From Rhizobiales bacterium SYSU XM002 (GTDB taxonomy: Bacteria; Pseudomonadota; Alphaproteobacteria; Rhizobiales; Beijerinckiaceae), in assembly GCA_009846685.1 (NCBI GenBank), contig VWVY01000007.1:62001-126000 (forward strand): DNA of 64,000 nucleotides, read 5' to 3'. Both the position numbers and the translations under genes were made by a program. Positions 53,186-62,004 of this stretch are shown in pieces. How positions within the stretch are numbered: the first letter of the stretch is position 1; each line of letters begins with the position of its first letter. The notes below the pieces were generated by a model. It had not been told where the DNA came from and ran no database searches. It was given only the letters and a program-made list of their open reading frames with translations.

Positions 53186-54679
53186 TCATCGCCGCCAGAG
53201 CGCGGGACCGAGTGCGTGAATGGATTGACCGGACGAATCCACAGCGACCGTCACCGGCATATCCTCCACGACAAATTCGTGGATGGCCTCCATGCCGAGA
53301 TCCGCAAAGGCCAGGACTTTTGCCGAGCGGATCGCCTTGGAGACAAGATAGGCCGCACCACCGACCGCGATGAGATAGGCCGCACCGTGTTTGCGGATCG
53401 CTTCGATTGTGACCGTCCCTCGTTCCGCCTTTCCGATCATGACAAGAAGCCCGGTTTTTTCGAGAAGTTGCGGCGTGAAACGATCCATCCGCGTCGCGGT
53501 CGTCGGTCCAGCGGGCCCCACTGCCTCGTCCCCGACAGCATCCACCGGGCCTACGTAGTAGATCGCGCGGTTTTGCAGATCGACGGGCAACGCTTCATCC
53601 CGATCAAGCATCTGGCAGAGCCGCAGATGCGCGGCGTCGCGTCCCGTCAGAAGACGCCCGTTTAACAAAAGTGTTTCGCCGGCTTTCCAATTTCTGACCT
53701 CATCCCGATCAAGTTGGTCGAGATCGATGCGGCGTGCAACCCCGGCGGTGTCGTATTCAATTTCAGTCGGCCAGAGCGAAAGATCGGGGGGCGCGAAAAC
53801 AGCAGGACCGGAGCCATCGAGAACAAACGAGACATGCCGGTCTGCTGCGCATTGCGGGACAAGCGCAACAGGTTTCGAGGCGGCATGCGTCGGGAAGGTT
53901 CCGATCTTGACGTCGAGAACTGTTGTCAAACCTCCAAGACCTTGCGCGCCAATACCGAGCGCGTTGATCGCTTGATAAAGGTCGATGCGGAATTCCTCGA
54001 TCTCCGAGCCAGGACCGCGACGCAGGAGGTCCGGCATATCGATAGGGTCAAGCAGCGATTTCTTGGCAAGCAGCATCGCCAGTTCCGGTGTTCCGCCCAC
54101 ACCCAAGCCGATCAAGCCCGGCGGGCACCACCCGGCCCCCAGCGTTTCGACGGTGCGCAGCACCCAAGTCTTCACATCCCCATTCGGATCGAGCGCCGCG
54201 AAGCGTGCCTTGTTTTCCGAGCCGCCGCCCTTTGCCGCGACATGTACTTCAACCCGGTCCCCCTCGACGATCTCGACGTGCAGCATCGCCGGCGTATTGT
54301 CGAATGTGTTTTTCCGGCTAAACAATGGATCAGTGACAACCGAGGCGCGCAAGGGATTCGACTCTCGTGCCCATGCCTGCCGCACCGCCTCGTCCGCCAG
54401 CGCCTGAAGAGAACGCCTGCTGGCGATCCGCGCGCCGATGCCGACCTTCATGAAGATCTGCGCTGTGCCGGTGTCCTGACACATCGGCCGGCGACCGAGC
54501 GCTGCCATGCGCGAATTGACGAGAATCTGCCCGATCGCCGATTTGGCGGCCGGGCTTTCCTCCCGCACATAGGCAGCGGCCAGATTTTTGATGTAGTCGG
54601 CCGGGTGGTAGCTGGCGATGAACTGGAGCGCGTCGGCGATGCTCGCGACAAGATCGTCTTCCGAAATCTCCCGCGTCAT
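53186..54679 (-). CDS. Class I fumarate hydratase (iron-sulfur)
   Basis: A 497-residue fused alpha-beta protein of the class I fumarase/tartrate dehydratase family. Three cysteines that would ligate the 4Fe-4S cluster are visible: RRPMCQDTGT (about residue 67), GAGWCPPGLIGLGVGGT (about 185) and LVPQCAADRH (about 279). The C-terminal beta domain has GPTTATRMDRFTP, with the conserved active-site region. Class I fumarases can also hydrate mesaconate to citramalate. It lies 14 bases downstream of the aldehyde dehydrogenase gene on the same strand. Confidence 0.9.
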   Translation of the reverse strand: MTREISEDDLVASIADALQFIASYHPADYIKNLAAAYVREESPAAKSAIGQILVNSRMAALGRRPMCQDTGTAQIFMKVGIGARIASRRSLQALADEAVRQAWARESNPLRASVVTDPLFSRKNTFDNTPAMLHVEIVEGDRVEVHVAAKGGGSENKARFAALDPNGDVKTWVLRTVETLGAGWCPPGLIGLGVGGTPELAMLLAKKSLLDPIDMPDLLRRGPGSEIEEFRIDLYQAINALGIGAQGLGGLTTVLDVKIGTFPTHAASKPVALVPQCAADRHVSFVLDGSGPAVFAPPDLSLWPTEIEYDTAGVARRIDLDQLDRDEVRNWKAGETLLLNGRLLTGRDAAHLRLCQMLDRDEALPVDLQNRAIYYVGPVDAVGDEAVGPAGPTTATRMDRFTPQLLEKTGLLVMIGKAERGTVTIEAIRKHGAAYLIAVGGAAYLVSKAIRSAKVLAFADLGMEAIHEFVVEDMPVTVAVDSSGQSIHALGPALWRR

Positions 54680-54693
54680 CGCCGCCTCCCGCG

Positions 54694-56136
54694 TCAGGCC
54701 AAGGTGTAGGCCGTCTTCACCGTGGTGTAGAACTCCTTGGCGTAGGCCCCCTGCTCGCGGGGCCCATAGCTGGAGCCTTTCCGGCCGCCGAACGGCACGT
54801 GGTAATCGACACCCGCGGTCGGCAGATTGACCATCACCATGCCGGCCTCGCTGTTGCGCTTGAAATGGCTGGCGTACTTGAGGTTGGCGGTGCAGATGCC
54901 TGCGGACAGACCGAAATCGGTGTCATTGGCGACGGCCAGCGCCTCGTCGTAGCTCTTCACGCGGATCACGCCCGCAACCGGCCCAAACACCTCCTCACGG
55001 CTTATGCGCATCGCATTGGTGCATTCGGTGAAGAGCGCTGGCTGGAGATAGAAGCCGGGGTTCTCGCGGTTGAGGCGTTCGCCGCCCCAATGCAGCTTCG
55101 CGCCTTCCTTGCGGCCGATATCGATGTAGCTCTCGTCCTGATCGAGCTGCGACTGGTCCACAACGGGACCGATATGCGTGCCGGCCTTCAGCGCATCGTC
55201 AACCACGAGGCCCTGCAGCCGCTCGGTCAGCGCCGCCACGAAAGCGTCGTGAATGCCCTCCGTGACGATGAGACGCGAAGAGGCGGTGCAGCGCTGCCCG
55301 GTCGAGAAGAAGGCGCCATTCGCGGCGCATTCGACCGCGGTCTTGAGGTCGGCATCATCGAGGACGACGAGCGGGTTTTTGCCGCCCATCTCGAGTTGCA
55401 CCTTCTTCATCGGTACCGAGGCGACGCAGGCGGCGGCAATACGGCGGCCGGTTCCAACCGAGCCCGTGAAGGAGATCGCCGCGACATCCTTGTGATCGAT
55501 GATCGCCTGCCCGACAACCGAGCCACGCCCCATGACGAGGTTCAGCACACCCTTTGGCAATCCGGCGCGGTCGAGGATATCGCACAAGGCCCATACCGAA
55601 TGCGGCACCAGATCCGCCGGTTTGATGACGATGGTGTTGCCCCAGGCGAGCGCCGGCGCGATCTTCCAGGCGGGAATCGCGATCGGGAAGTTCCACGGCG
55701 TGATCATGCCGACCACGCCAATCGCTTCGCGTGTCATCTCGACGCCGACGCCGGGGCGGACGGACGGCACGGTCTCGCCCGTCAGGCGCAGAGCCTCCCC
55801 AGCGAAGAACGCGAAGATTTGCCCCGCTCGAGCGGCTTCGCCGATACCTTCGGCCAGAGTCTTGCCCTCCTCCCGGGACAGGATGCGGCCGAGTTCGTCC
55901 TTGCGAGCGAGTATCTCGTCGGAAGCCTTCTTCAGGATGTCGTAGCGCATCTGCGGGTTCGATCGCGACCATTCGGGAAAGGCAGCTTTCGCCGCTGCGA
56001 CAGCCCGATCAGCTTCAACCGCGGATCCTTGCGCGAATTCGCCGATCACATCATTGGTGTTGGACGGGTTGATGTTGCGCGAGGCGGACGAGGCGGCGAC
56101 CCATTCGCCCCCGATCAGATTCTGGAAAACCGGCAT
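54694..56136 (-). CDS. 2-oxoglutarate semialdehyde dehydrogenase (KGSADH-type ALDH)
   Basis: A 480-residue NAD(P)+-dependent aldehyde dehydrogenase. Motifs are TPWNFPIAIPAWKIAPAL, FTGSVGTGRRI for cofactor binding, catalytic Glu in LEMGGKNPL (about residue 257) and catalytic Cys in FFSTGQRCTASSR (about residue 291). The end GVDYHVPFGGRKGSSYGPREQ is characteristic of the 2,5-dioxopentanoate dehydrogenase group. It would supply 2-oxoglutarate from pentose acids or aldarates and fits the XylX-like enzyme 6.5 kb away. First gene of an operon with fumarase; divergent from gntR. Confidence 0.87.
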   Translation of the reverse strand: MPVFQNLIGGEWVAASSASRNINPSNTNDVIGEFAQGSAVEADRAVAAAKAAFPEWSRSNPQMRYDILKKASDEILARKDELGRILSREEGKTLAEGIGEAARAGQIFAFFAGEALRLTGETVPSVRPGVGVEMTREAIGVVGMITPWNFPIAIPAWKIAPALAWGNTIVIKPADLVPHSVWALCDILDRAGLPKGVLNLVMGRGSVVGQAIIDHKDVAAISFTGSVGTGRRIAAACVASVPMKKVQLEMGGKNPLVVLDDADLKTAVECAANGAFFSTGQRCTASSRLIVTEGIHDAFVAALTERLQGLVVDDALKAGTHIGPVVDQSQLDQDESYIDIGRKEGAKLHWGGERLNRENPGFYLQPALFTECTNAMRISREEVFGPVAGVIRVKSYDEALAVANDTDFGLSAGICTANLKYASHFKRNSEAGMVMVNLPTAGVDYHVPFGGRKGSSYGPREQGAYAKEFYTTVKTAYTLA

Positions 56137-56208
56137 TCTTTCCTCATTGGTGCAGTGGAGATCGACCGGGGCATCATGTCCGAACCCGTCTCCGCAAGGC
56201 TGATATAT

Positions 56209-56216
56209 TAGTACTA
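56209..56216. promoter_or_regulatory. TAGTACTA palindrome, candidate GntR operator
   Basis: ATTAGTACTACAG lies in the divergent region between the aldehyde dehydrogenase gene (starts 56136) and gntR (starts 56361). FadR-type regulators bind palindromes of this size; this one would overlap the dehydrogenase promoter. Confidence 0.5.
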
Positions 56217-56360
56217 CAGGATCGCCGGACGACTTTCCAGTTAGAGCGTGGGCACCGGCCGATTTTGTGTTCCAACGGCATCCACCCTCAACCGAACCGC
56301 TTCTCTTTTCCTTTAGGACCTACGCTGATAAGGAGGCATGAATGGGGAGAGGGTCGCAGC

Positions 56361-57077
56361 ATGTCAGGCCAAAAAGAAAAAGGCGAAGCACCTGAAAGCG
56401 AGTCGCGCCGGACCGCGCAGGGACTGGGCATGGTGACGCCGATTGCCCGTATCACGCTGCACGAGGCCGTGCTCGGACAACTCCGCGACATGATCATCGC
56501 AGGCCATCTTCCACCCGGCACGCGGATCAATGAGGGACAGGTCGGCGCCTCGTTGGGCGTATCCCGCACGCCGTTGCGCGAGGCGATCAAGACCTTGGCA
56601 AGCGAGGGGCTGGTCGAGGTCATCCCGGCCAAGGGCGCGATCGTCCGCCGCTTCGCCGAGCGGGACATCCGCGATACGCTTGAAGTCATCAAGGCCCTCG
56701 AACAGACTGCCGCCCGCATTGCTTGCGCCAGGGCGAACAACGAGGAGATCGCCGCCATCCGCGCTCTCCACGACCGGATGATCGCGCACTACGAAAAACG
56801 CCAGCGGCTCGATTACTTCAAGCTCAATCAGGCCATTCACAGCGCCATCACCCGGGCCTCGGGCAATGCGGTCCTCGCCGCGACGCATGAAACCTTGCAG
56901 GCGCGCCTGAAACGCATCCGCTTCATCGGCAACGAGACCGAAGACCGTTGGGCCGGCGCCGTTGGCGAACATGAGGAGATGATCCGGGCACTTGAAGCCC
57001 GTCAGGGCGAGGCGCTGGCCGAGATCATCGGCCGCCACCTCGATCGCACGCTCGACAGGGTCAAGGACGCCATCTGA
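56361..57077 (+). CDS. GntR-family (FadR/FCD subfamily) regulator
   Basis: A 238-residue regulator with a polar 30-residue leader, a winged HTH (NEGQVGASLGVSRTPLREAIK) and an FCD domain with metal-site residues in DYFKLNQAIHSAITRAS, GEHEEMIR and GRHLDRTL. The ATG at 56361 follows GAGAGGG. It is divergent from the semialdehyde dehydrogenase/fumarase operon and probably controls it in response to a sugar acid or its breakdown product. Convergent with the downstream acetyltransferase gene. Confidence 0.9.
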   Translation: MSGQKEKGEAPESESRRTAQGLGMVTPIARITLHEAVLGQLRDMIIAGHLPPGTRINEGQVGASLGVSRTPLREAIKTLASEGLVEVIPAKGAIVRRFAERDIRDTLEVIKALEQTAARIACARANNEEIAAIRALHDRMIAHYEKRQRLDYFKLNQAIHSAITRASGNAVLAATHETLQARLKRIRFIGNETEDRWAGAVGEHEEMIRALEARQGEALAEIIGRHLDRTLDRVKDAI

Positions 57078-57083
57078 AAGCCA

Positions 57084-58295
57084 TCAGGCGGCGGCGCCCT
57101 CGGTCCCGGCATTCGCCGCCGGTCGAGCGGCCCGACCGGTGAGCTTGCGGACCAGCGGATTGCGAGACGCCCAGGTTCTCGCGTGCCAAAGCAATGCGAA
57201 AGGCGCGCCGCGCAGCGAAAGCGGTAGGACAAGGTCTCTCAGCGGATATTCGCGTGCGCCGAGGCGGCGCTTGTAGACATAATCGCCCATGCCGAAATCG
57301 AAGGTCGTCGCCCCGCGCCGGATCGCTTCCTCGATCGCGAGTTCCGTCACCAAGACGCCGGGCGACATCTTACCCCATTCGCCGAATTGATTGCCGACAC
57401 GAAGATAGATCACCTCGTTCCCCGCCATTATCGCGAAGTTGACAGCCACGAGTTCCTCTCCAGCGCGCATCTCGGCGATGATCACCTGTTGTCCCGCCAT
57501 GCCCTGAAGCGTTAGCGCCCGGTAGAAGGCCGCGATGTCCGGTCGGTCAAGGCAATAGTCGAGTCCCTTCTCGCCGATTCGTTCCTTCTGGAAGGCGTCG
57601 AGGCTTTCCAGCGCAGCAAGGCCCTCATCAGGATCGCCAACGATGCGAATGGCTGCGCCGGGTTGACGCAGGAAACGGCGACGGTTCTTGCCTGAATTGT
57701 CCCGCTGCTTCGGAGAAAGCGTCGCGAAGTATCCATCCCAGTTCTCGATTCCGGACGAGGCCCAGCCGGCGAGGCGATTCAGCTGGCCCCGCGAGTGGCC
57801 GAACAGTGGGTTCGTCATGCCGGCCACATGCGGCGCCATCCGCTCAAGCCGCAGAACGTCGGCGGCGGGCAGAACCTCGGCGATCATCCGCCACAGCGTG
57901 TCACCTTCAGGCAGGGCCTGGCTCGACTCCCGGCGGATCAGCGGTGCGTTGTAGTCCGATACACCGTGATCCATCGCCTCAAGAAACCGCAAGCCGTTCT
58001 CCGACCGGCGGATCAGCGGCAGCGCCAGACAAACCCGGCCAACCCCGTCCCGGAGCAGAACGACGAAGGTCTCGACGTCCTCGGATCGTCCGAAGACGGA
58101 GAGCCAGCAGGAAAGCCAGAGCGGGCTCTGGCAAACCCCGCTCTCGAGCCCCTCTGTCAACTGCAAGAGATCGTCGGCACCCGAGAACCGGTGCGCTTCG
58201 GCCGAAAACGAAGTGCCCTGTGCCCCCGTTGCTGCGAGCGACCGGGCCGCTTCACTTGCATCGCCAGTTTCTCTGGCAGCCCCTGTTGCCTTCAT
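57084..58295 (-). CDS. GNAT acyltransferase, CelD/FemAB-like (exopolysaccharide-linked)
   Basis: A 403-residue protein. The C-terminal half (about residues 190-340) contains the GNAT domain of the CelD/BcsL type, with GNEVIYLRVGNQFGEWGKMSPG, then AIEEAIRRGATTFDFGMGDYVYKRRLGA. Such proteins acetylate or aminoacylate polysaccharide precursors. The first 35 residues are Ala/Gly-rich and low in complexity. It is divergent from the Wzz-like gene, 212 bases apart, and is probably part of the same locus. Confidence 0.82.
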   Translation of the reverse strand: MKATGAARETGDASEAARSLAATGAQGTSFSAEAHRFSGADDLLQLTEGLESGVCQSPLWLSCWLSVFGRSEDVETFVVLLRDGVGRVCLALPLIRRSENGLRFLEAMDHGVSDYNAPLIRRESSQALPEGDTLWRMIAEVLPAADVLRLERMAPHVAGMTNPLFGHSRGQLNRLAGWASSGIENWDGYFATLSPKQRDNSGKNRRRFLRQPGAAIRIVGDPDEGLAALESLDAFQKERIGEKGLDYCLDRPDIAAFYRALTLQGMAGQQVIIAEMRAGEELVAVNFAIMAGNEVIYLRVGNQFGEWGKMSPGVLVTELAIEEAIRRGATTFDFGMGDYVYKRRLGAREYPLRDLVLPLSLRGAPFALLWHARTWASRNPLVRKLTGRAARPAANAGTEGAAA

Positions 58296-58507
58296 CGGAA
58301 TATCCCCGGACCTGATCCCGCCGAGAAAAACCGAAATCCCTCAAGAACCTGCAAACGGCCCCATCAGGGCGCACAGCCCCCGATTTTATGGTGAACACTT
58401 CGTAAAGAATCATATGCGAGGGTGAGCCAAAGCCCCCCTCGATATCGGGAGGGGCCGCTGGCGCGGCATCATCCTGCCGCCCGGAAAAAGACGAAACCGG
58501 AACCGCG

Positions 58508-60694
58508 ATGCGCAGGCGACTGAACCCCTCTCGAAACAGCCCGACCGACCCTTTCGCTCGGCCTTTCGAGCACCGAGCCAGCCCAGTATCGGACTGGGCA
58601 GACGAGGGTGTCAAAACCGAAGAAACATCGGTCGGAATTGCCGAATTCGGCGCCATTCTCCGGCGGCGATGGAAGACGATCGCAGCAACCACGGCGATCG
58701 TCACGACGCTCGGTCTCGGTTACGCCTTCACCGCGAAACCTTCCTACATGGCTGCAACGGCGATCTTCATCGATCCACGCAACAAGGCGAGCTTCCAGAT
58801 CGAAGGAACGGGAACAGGCGCCGGCTACGATCCCAACCTCGTGGACAGCCAGACACTCGTGATCGAATCGGATGCGGTACTGCGCCGTGTCATCGCCGAC
58901 GAGAAGCTGCAGGACGATGCGGAATTTGCCAATGGGCCCGGCGATGCCGCATCCAACACGCTCCGCAACCTTCAGGAGGCCGTGAAGGTCAAGCGTCCCG
59001 ACCGGACCTATGTCGTCGAGATCCAGGTTCGAACCCAGTCGGCCGAGAAGTCTGCACGCCTCGCCAATGCGGTCGCCCGCGCCTACCTCAGCGACGGACG
59101 CGATTCGAAATCCGAAACCGCGCAACGCGAGCAATCCTGGCTGGAGACGCACCTCAAGCAGTTGCAGGACCGGCTCAAGGAAGCCGAGGCGCGGGTGGAG
59201 AGTTACAAGCAGGACAACAAGATCCTCGGCGTCGAGGGCAAGCTCGTCGGTGAGCAGCAACTGAGCGAGCTCAACCGCGGCCTCGTCGACGCCCAGCGCA
59301 AGGCGGCCGAAGCCAAGGCCGCCCTCGATCAGGTCGAGGCGCTGCGCAAGAGCGGGCGTCTGCCGGATTCGACTGCAGAGGCGCTCAAATCCCCGGTGAT
59401 CGACCGCCTGCGCGGCCAATTGGCCGAAATTTCCCGTCTCGATGCTAATGCCCGCTCGACTCTCGGCCCCCGCCACCCGGCCGCGATCGAGGTCACGCAG
59501 CAGAAGGCGGATGTGCAACGCCTGATCCGCGAGGAACTCGAACGCATCGCCGCCGGCGCCCGTTCCGCCTACGCCGTCGCCAATGGTAATGTCCAGGCAC
59601 TCGAACGCCAGCTTGAACGTCTCAAGACCGATGCCACCAGCACCAACCGTACGCTTCTCCGCCTGCGCGAACTGGAGCGTGCTGTCGATGCGCAGAAGGC
59701 GGTCTACGAGAAATTCCTGCGCGACAAGGAGCAGATCGCGCGGCTCACTGTCGATACCCCGGCGGGTCGCGTTATCGCGCCGGCCGTTCCGCCGCAGCGC
59801 CGTGCCTGGCCGAACCGGCCGCTGATTCTCGCGCTCTCCCTCTTCGGCGGCCTTTTCCTCGGCGTCGCCTTGGCGCTGCTGCTGGAGACCCTTTCGCAGG
59901 CGCGCAAGGGAAGACGCAAGCGTGGCAATCTCGGAAGCTCGCAGGAGACAACATCTTCCGGATGGAACCCCGCATCCCCCGTTCCTCAGCCGGAGACCTT
60001 GCCCGAATTGCTCGCGATGCTGCCCCCGGCGGCAGATACCGGCCCGAACGTCCGGTGGGTGGGGAGAAATGCGCGTCAAGGCGGAGCGCCAAGCGGTTAT
60101 CCCGCGCTCGACGCTGTGTTGCGCGCGCCACAATCGGCCTATTCACGCGAAATCCGGAATCTCGCGGAACGGATCGGTGCAATGCTCGGTTCAAACCCCG
60201 GTGCGACCGTGATGGTCACCGGCATGGGCAGTGGGCATGGCAGTCCGGCGTTGGCTGCAAACCTCGCACACGCGCTCGCAGCGCGAGGATTCGATATCCT
60301 CCTCGTTGATGGGGCCGGCGGCACGAATGCGCTGACAGCCAGGCTCGGCAATGCGGGCCCGACGGTTGAAGCCGAGTTCGGCGGCAGCCTCCGCCCCGCC
60401 ATCGCGCTTTCGCCGCGCCTTGCCTTCCTGCCATTTGGCGGTGTGCAACGCCCACGACCTGCTAGACACCGCCAGCACCCGCGCCGGATCGCGCTGACCC
60501 TCATCGACGGACCGACTATCGGTTCGGCAGCCCTCGACCAGATCGACATCGAGCGGCGCATAGACGGCGTTATCGCGCTGATCCCGCCAAGCGTCGACAC
60601 TAACGGGCGCCTCGCTCTGGAACTCGGCCAGCGTTTCGGGGACAGCCTCATCGGCGTCGTCGGGCAGTCCGGGGGCGTCGGGCGTGCGGCATGA
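58508..60694 (+). CDS. Wzz/GumC-like polysaccharide co-polymerase with degenerate kinase domain
   Basis: A 728-residue inner-membrane protein. A Wzz domain begins near residue 45, with membrane helix 1 (TIAATTAIVTTLGLGYAFTA, about 57-76) and a large periplasmic coiled-coil (about 180-400). The second helix follows the conserved Pro-rich segment (APAVPPQRRAWPNRP, then LILALSLFGGLFLGVALALL, about 441-460). The C-terminal part (about 540-728) resembles a bacterial tyrosine kinase, but its P-loop reads GMGSGHGSPAL without the Walker Lys, and no Tyr-rich tail is present. It probably sets chain length without kinase activity. Confidence 0.85.
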   Translation: MRRRLNPSRNSPTDPFARPFEHRASPVSDWADEGVKTEETSVGIAEFGAILRRRWKTIAATTAIVTTLGLGYAFTAKPSYMAATAIFIDPRNKASFQIEGTGTGAGYDPNLVDSQTLVIESDAVLRRVIADEKLQDDAEFANGPGDAASNTLRNLQEAVKVKRPDRTYVVEIQVRTQSAEKSARLANAVARAYLSDGRDSKSETAQREQSWLETHLKQLQDRLKEAEARVESYKQDNKILGVEGKLVGEQQLSELNRGLVDAQRKAAEAKAALDQVEALRKSGRLPDSTAEALKSPVIDRLRGQLAEISRLDANARSTLGPRHPAAIEVTQQKADVQRLIREELERIAAGARSAYAVANGNVQALERQLERLKTDATSTNRTLLRLRELERAVDAQKAVYEKFLRDKEQIARLTVDTPAGRVIAPAVPPQRRAWPNRPLILALSLFGGLFLGVALALLLETLSQARKGRRKRGNLGSSQETTSSGWNPASPVPQPETLPELLAMLPPAADTGPNVRWVGRNARQGGAPSGYPALDAVLRAPQSAYSREIRNLAERIGAMLGSNPGATVMVTGMGSGHGSPALAANLAHALAARGFDILLVDGAGGTNALTARLGNAGPTVEAEFGGSLRPAIALSPRLAFLPFGGVQRPRPARHRQHPRRIALTLIDGPTIGSAALDQIDIERRIDGVIALIPPSVDTNGRLALELGQRFGDSLIGVVGQSGGVGRAA

Positions 60695-62004
60695 GAGCGG
60701 TCATGCCTTCCCGAACACCGCGTCAGGACAAGGTCGTCCATGTGCTCGCACTGACGGCGTTGGCATTGATGATGTTCATCTCGCCGATGTTCCTGATGAT
60801 GATCGGCTGGAACTACGATGCGCCCGGCGGTTCCGGCCCGATGCGTTTCCACCCGGCGACCTACACTCTGCTTCTGCTCTACATTGTGGTCGCCCTGCGT
60901 GACGGCAATCCGCTCGGGAGCATCCTCTCGGCCTTCAACCGCGACTACCGGCTCTGGCTGTTTCTCGGCGGCTGGGTCCTGCTCCTTTATCACGCCGTCG
61001 CGAACCAGAGCCTTCCTGCTGCGAGCCTCGTCGATACCTTCCTCCTGCCGCTGCTCGTGTTGCAGATCGTCATACGCCTCGCACCCGAGACGCGCGCCAG
61101 CATGGTCCGCCTTGTCCATATCGGCTTTGCCCTGAACGCATTGCTCGGTATTGCGGAGTTCGGCTCCGGATTGCGGCTCACGCCCTATGTGGCGGGCGGC
61201 ATTCTCATCACCGACGACTGGCGTTCGACCGCTTTCATCGGTCACCCATTGGGCAATGCTCTGATGACCGGCTGTTATACAATGATCCTTCTGCTCGGGG
61301 GCGGGTTCCTCAAGGGATGGCACCGGCCGGCGATGATCGGTCTGCAGCTCGTCGGCATGGTCGCCTTCGGCGGGCGCGCGTCGCTCGTCCTTCTGATGCT
61401 GATGGTGTTGGCCGTGCTTGCAAAAAGTGTTCTGCGCTTCATGGCCGGCGCGAAACTCAAGCTGCGGCACGCCGCATTTCTGGCCTGCCTGCTTCCGGTG
61501 CTCGTGGCTATAGCCGGCACGCTGTTCGATCTCGGTTTCTTCGACAGGTTCATTCTCCGCTTCACGGAAGACAAGGGCAGTGCCAACGCACGCATTGTGA
61601 TGTTTGAGCTGTTTCGCGGCTTTACGGTGCCTGAACTCCTGTTCGGACCGCAGCAGGAGAACCTTGCCCACTACGTGCATATCCACCGGCTCGAATTTGG
61701 CATCGAGAGTCTTTGGGTTGCGTTCATCCTGTTTTACGGCGTGCTGCCAAGCCTGCTGTTCTTCACCGGGCTGTTGTTCTATCTCTTCGCGCTTACGGCC
61801 CTTTGCCAGGGGCGTGCCTGGGTGGTGATCGCCTATTTCTTTATCGTCAACTCGACCTTCCTCGGCATCGCCGGGAAAACCATCGGCTTCGCCATGATGT
61901 GTCTGTTCCTTCTCCTGCTGCTGCCCCTTCAGGCGCGCGCGGCCGTTGCACCAGCGATTCCTGCGGGTCGCGCGCGGCTCGCTCCGGGAACAGCTCCATG
62001 CTGA
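60691..62004 (+). CDS. Wzy-like polysaccharide polymerase / O-antigen-ligase-family protein
   Basis: A 437-residue polytopic membrane protein with about eleven hydrophobic segments and a large periplasmic loop around WRSTAFIGHPLGNALM. The layout resembles VpsF/ExoQ-type polymerases. It overlaps the Wzz-like gene and the flippase gene on either side. In Wzx/Wzy pathways it links repeat units in the periplasm; no glycosyltransferase is inside this window, so the repeat unit cannot be inferred. Confidence 0.75.
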   Translation: MRAVMPSRTPRQDKVVHVLALTALALMMFISPMFLMMIGWNYDAPGGSGPMRFHPATYTLLLLYIVVALRDGNPLGSILSAFNRDYRLWLFLGGWVLLLYHAVANQSLPAASLVDTFLLPLLVLQIVIRLAPETRASMVRLVHIGFALNALLGIAEFGSGLRLTPYVAGGILITDDWRSTAFIGHPLGNALMTGCYTMILLLGGGFLKGWHRPAMIGLQLVGMVAFGGRASLVLLMLMVLAVLAKSVLRFMAGAKLKLRHAAFLACLLPVLVAIAGTLFDLGFFDRFILRFTEDKGSANARIVMFELFRGFTVPELLFGPQQENLAHYVHIHRLEFGIESLWVAFILFYGVLPSLLFFTGLLFYLFALTALCQGRAWVVIAYFFIVNSTFLGIAGKTIGFAMMCLFLLLLLPLQARAAVAPAIPAGRARLAPGTAPC

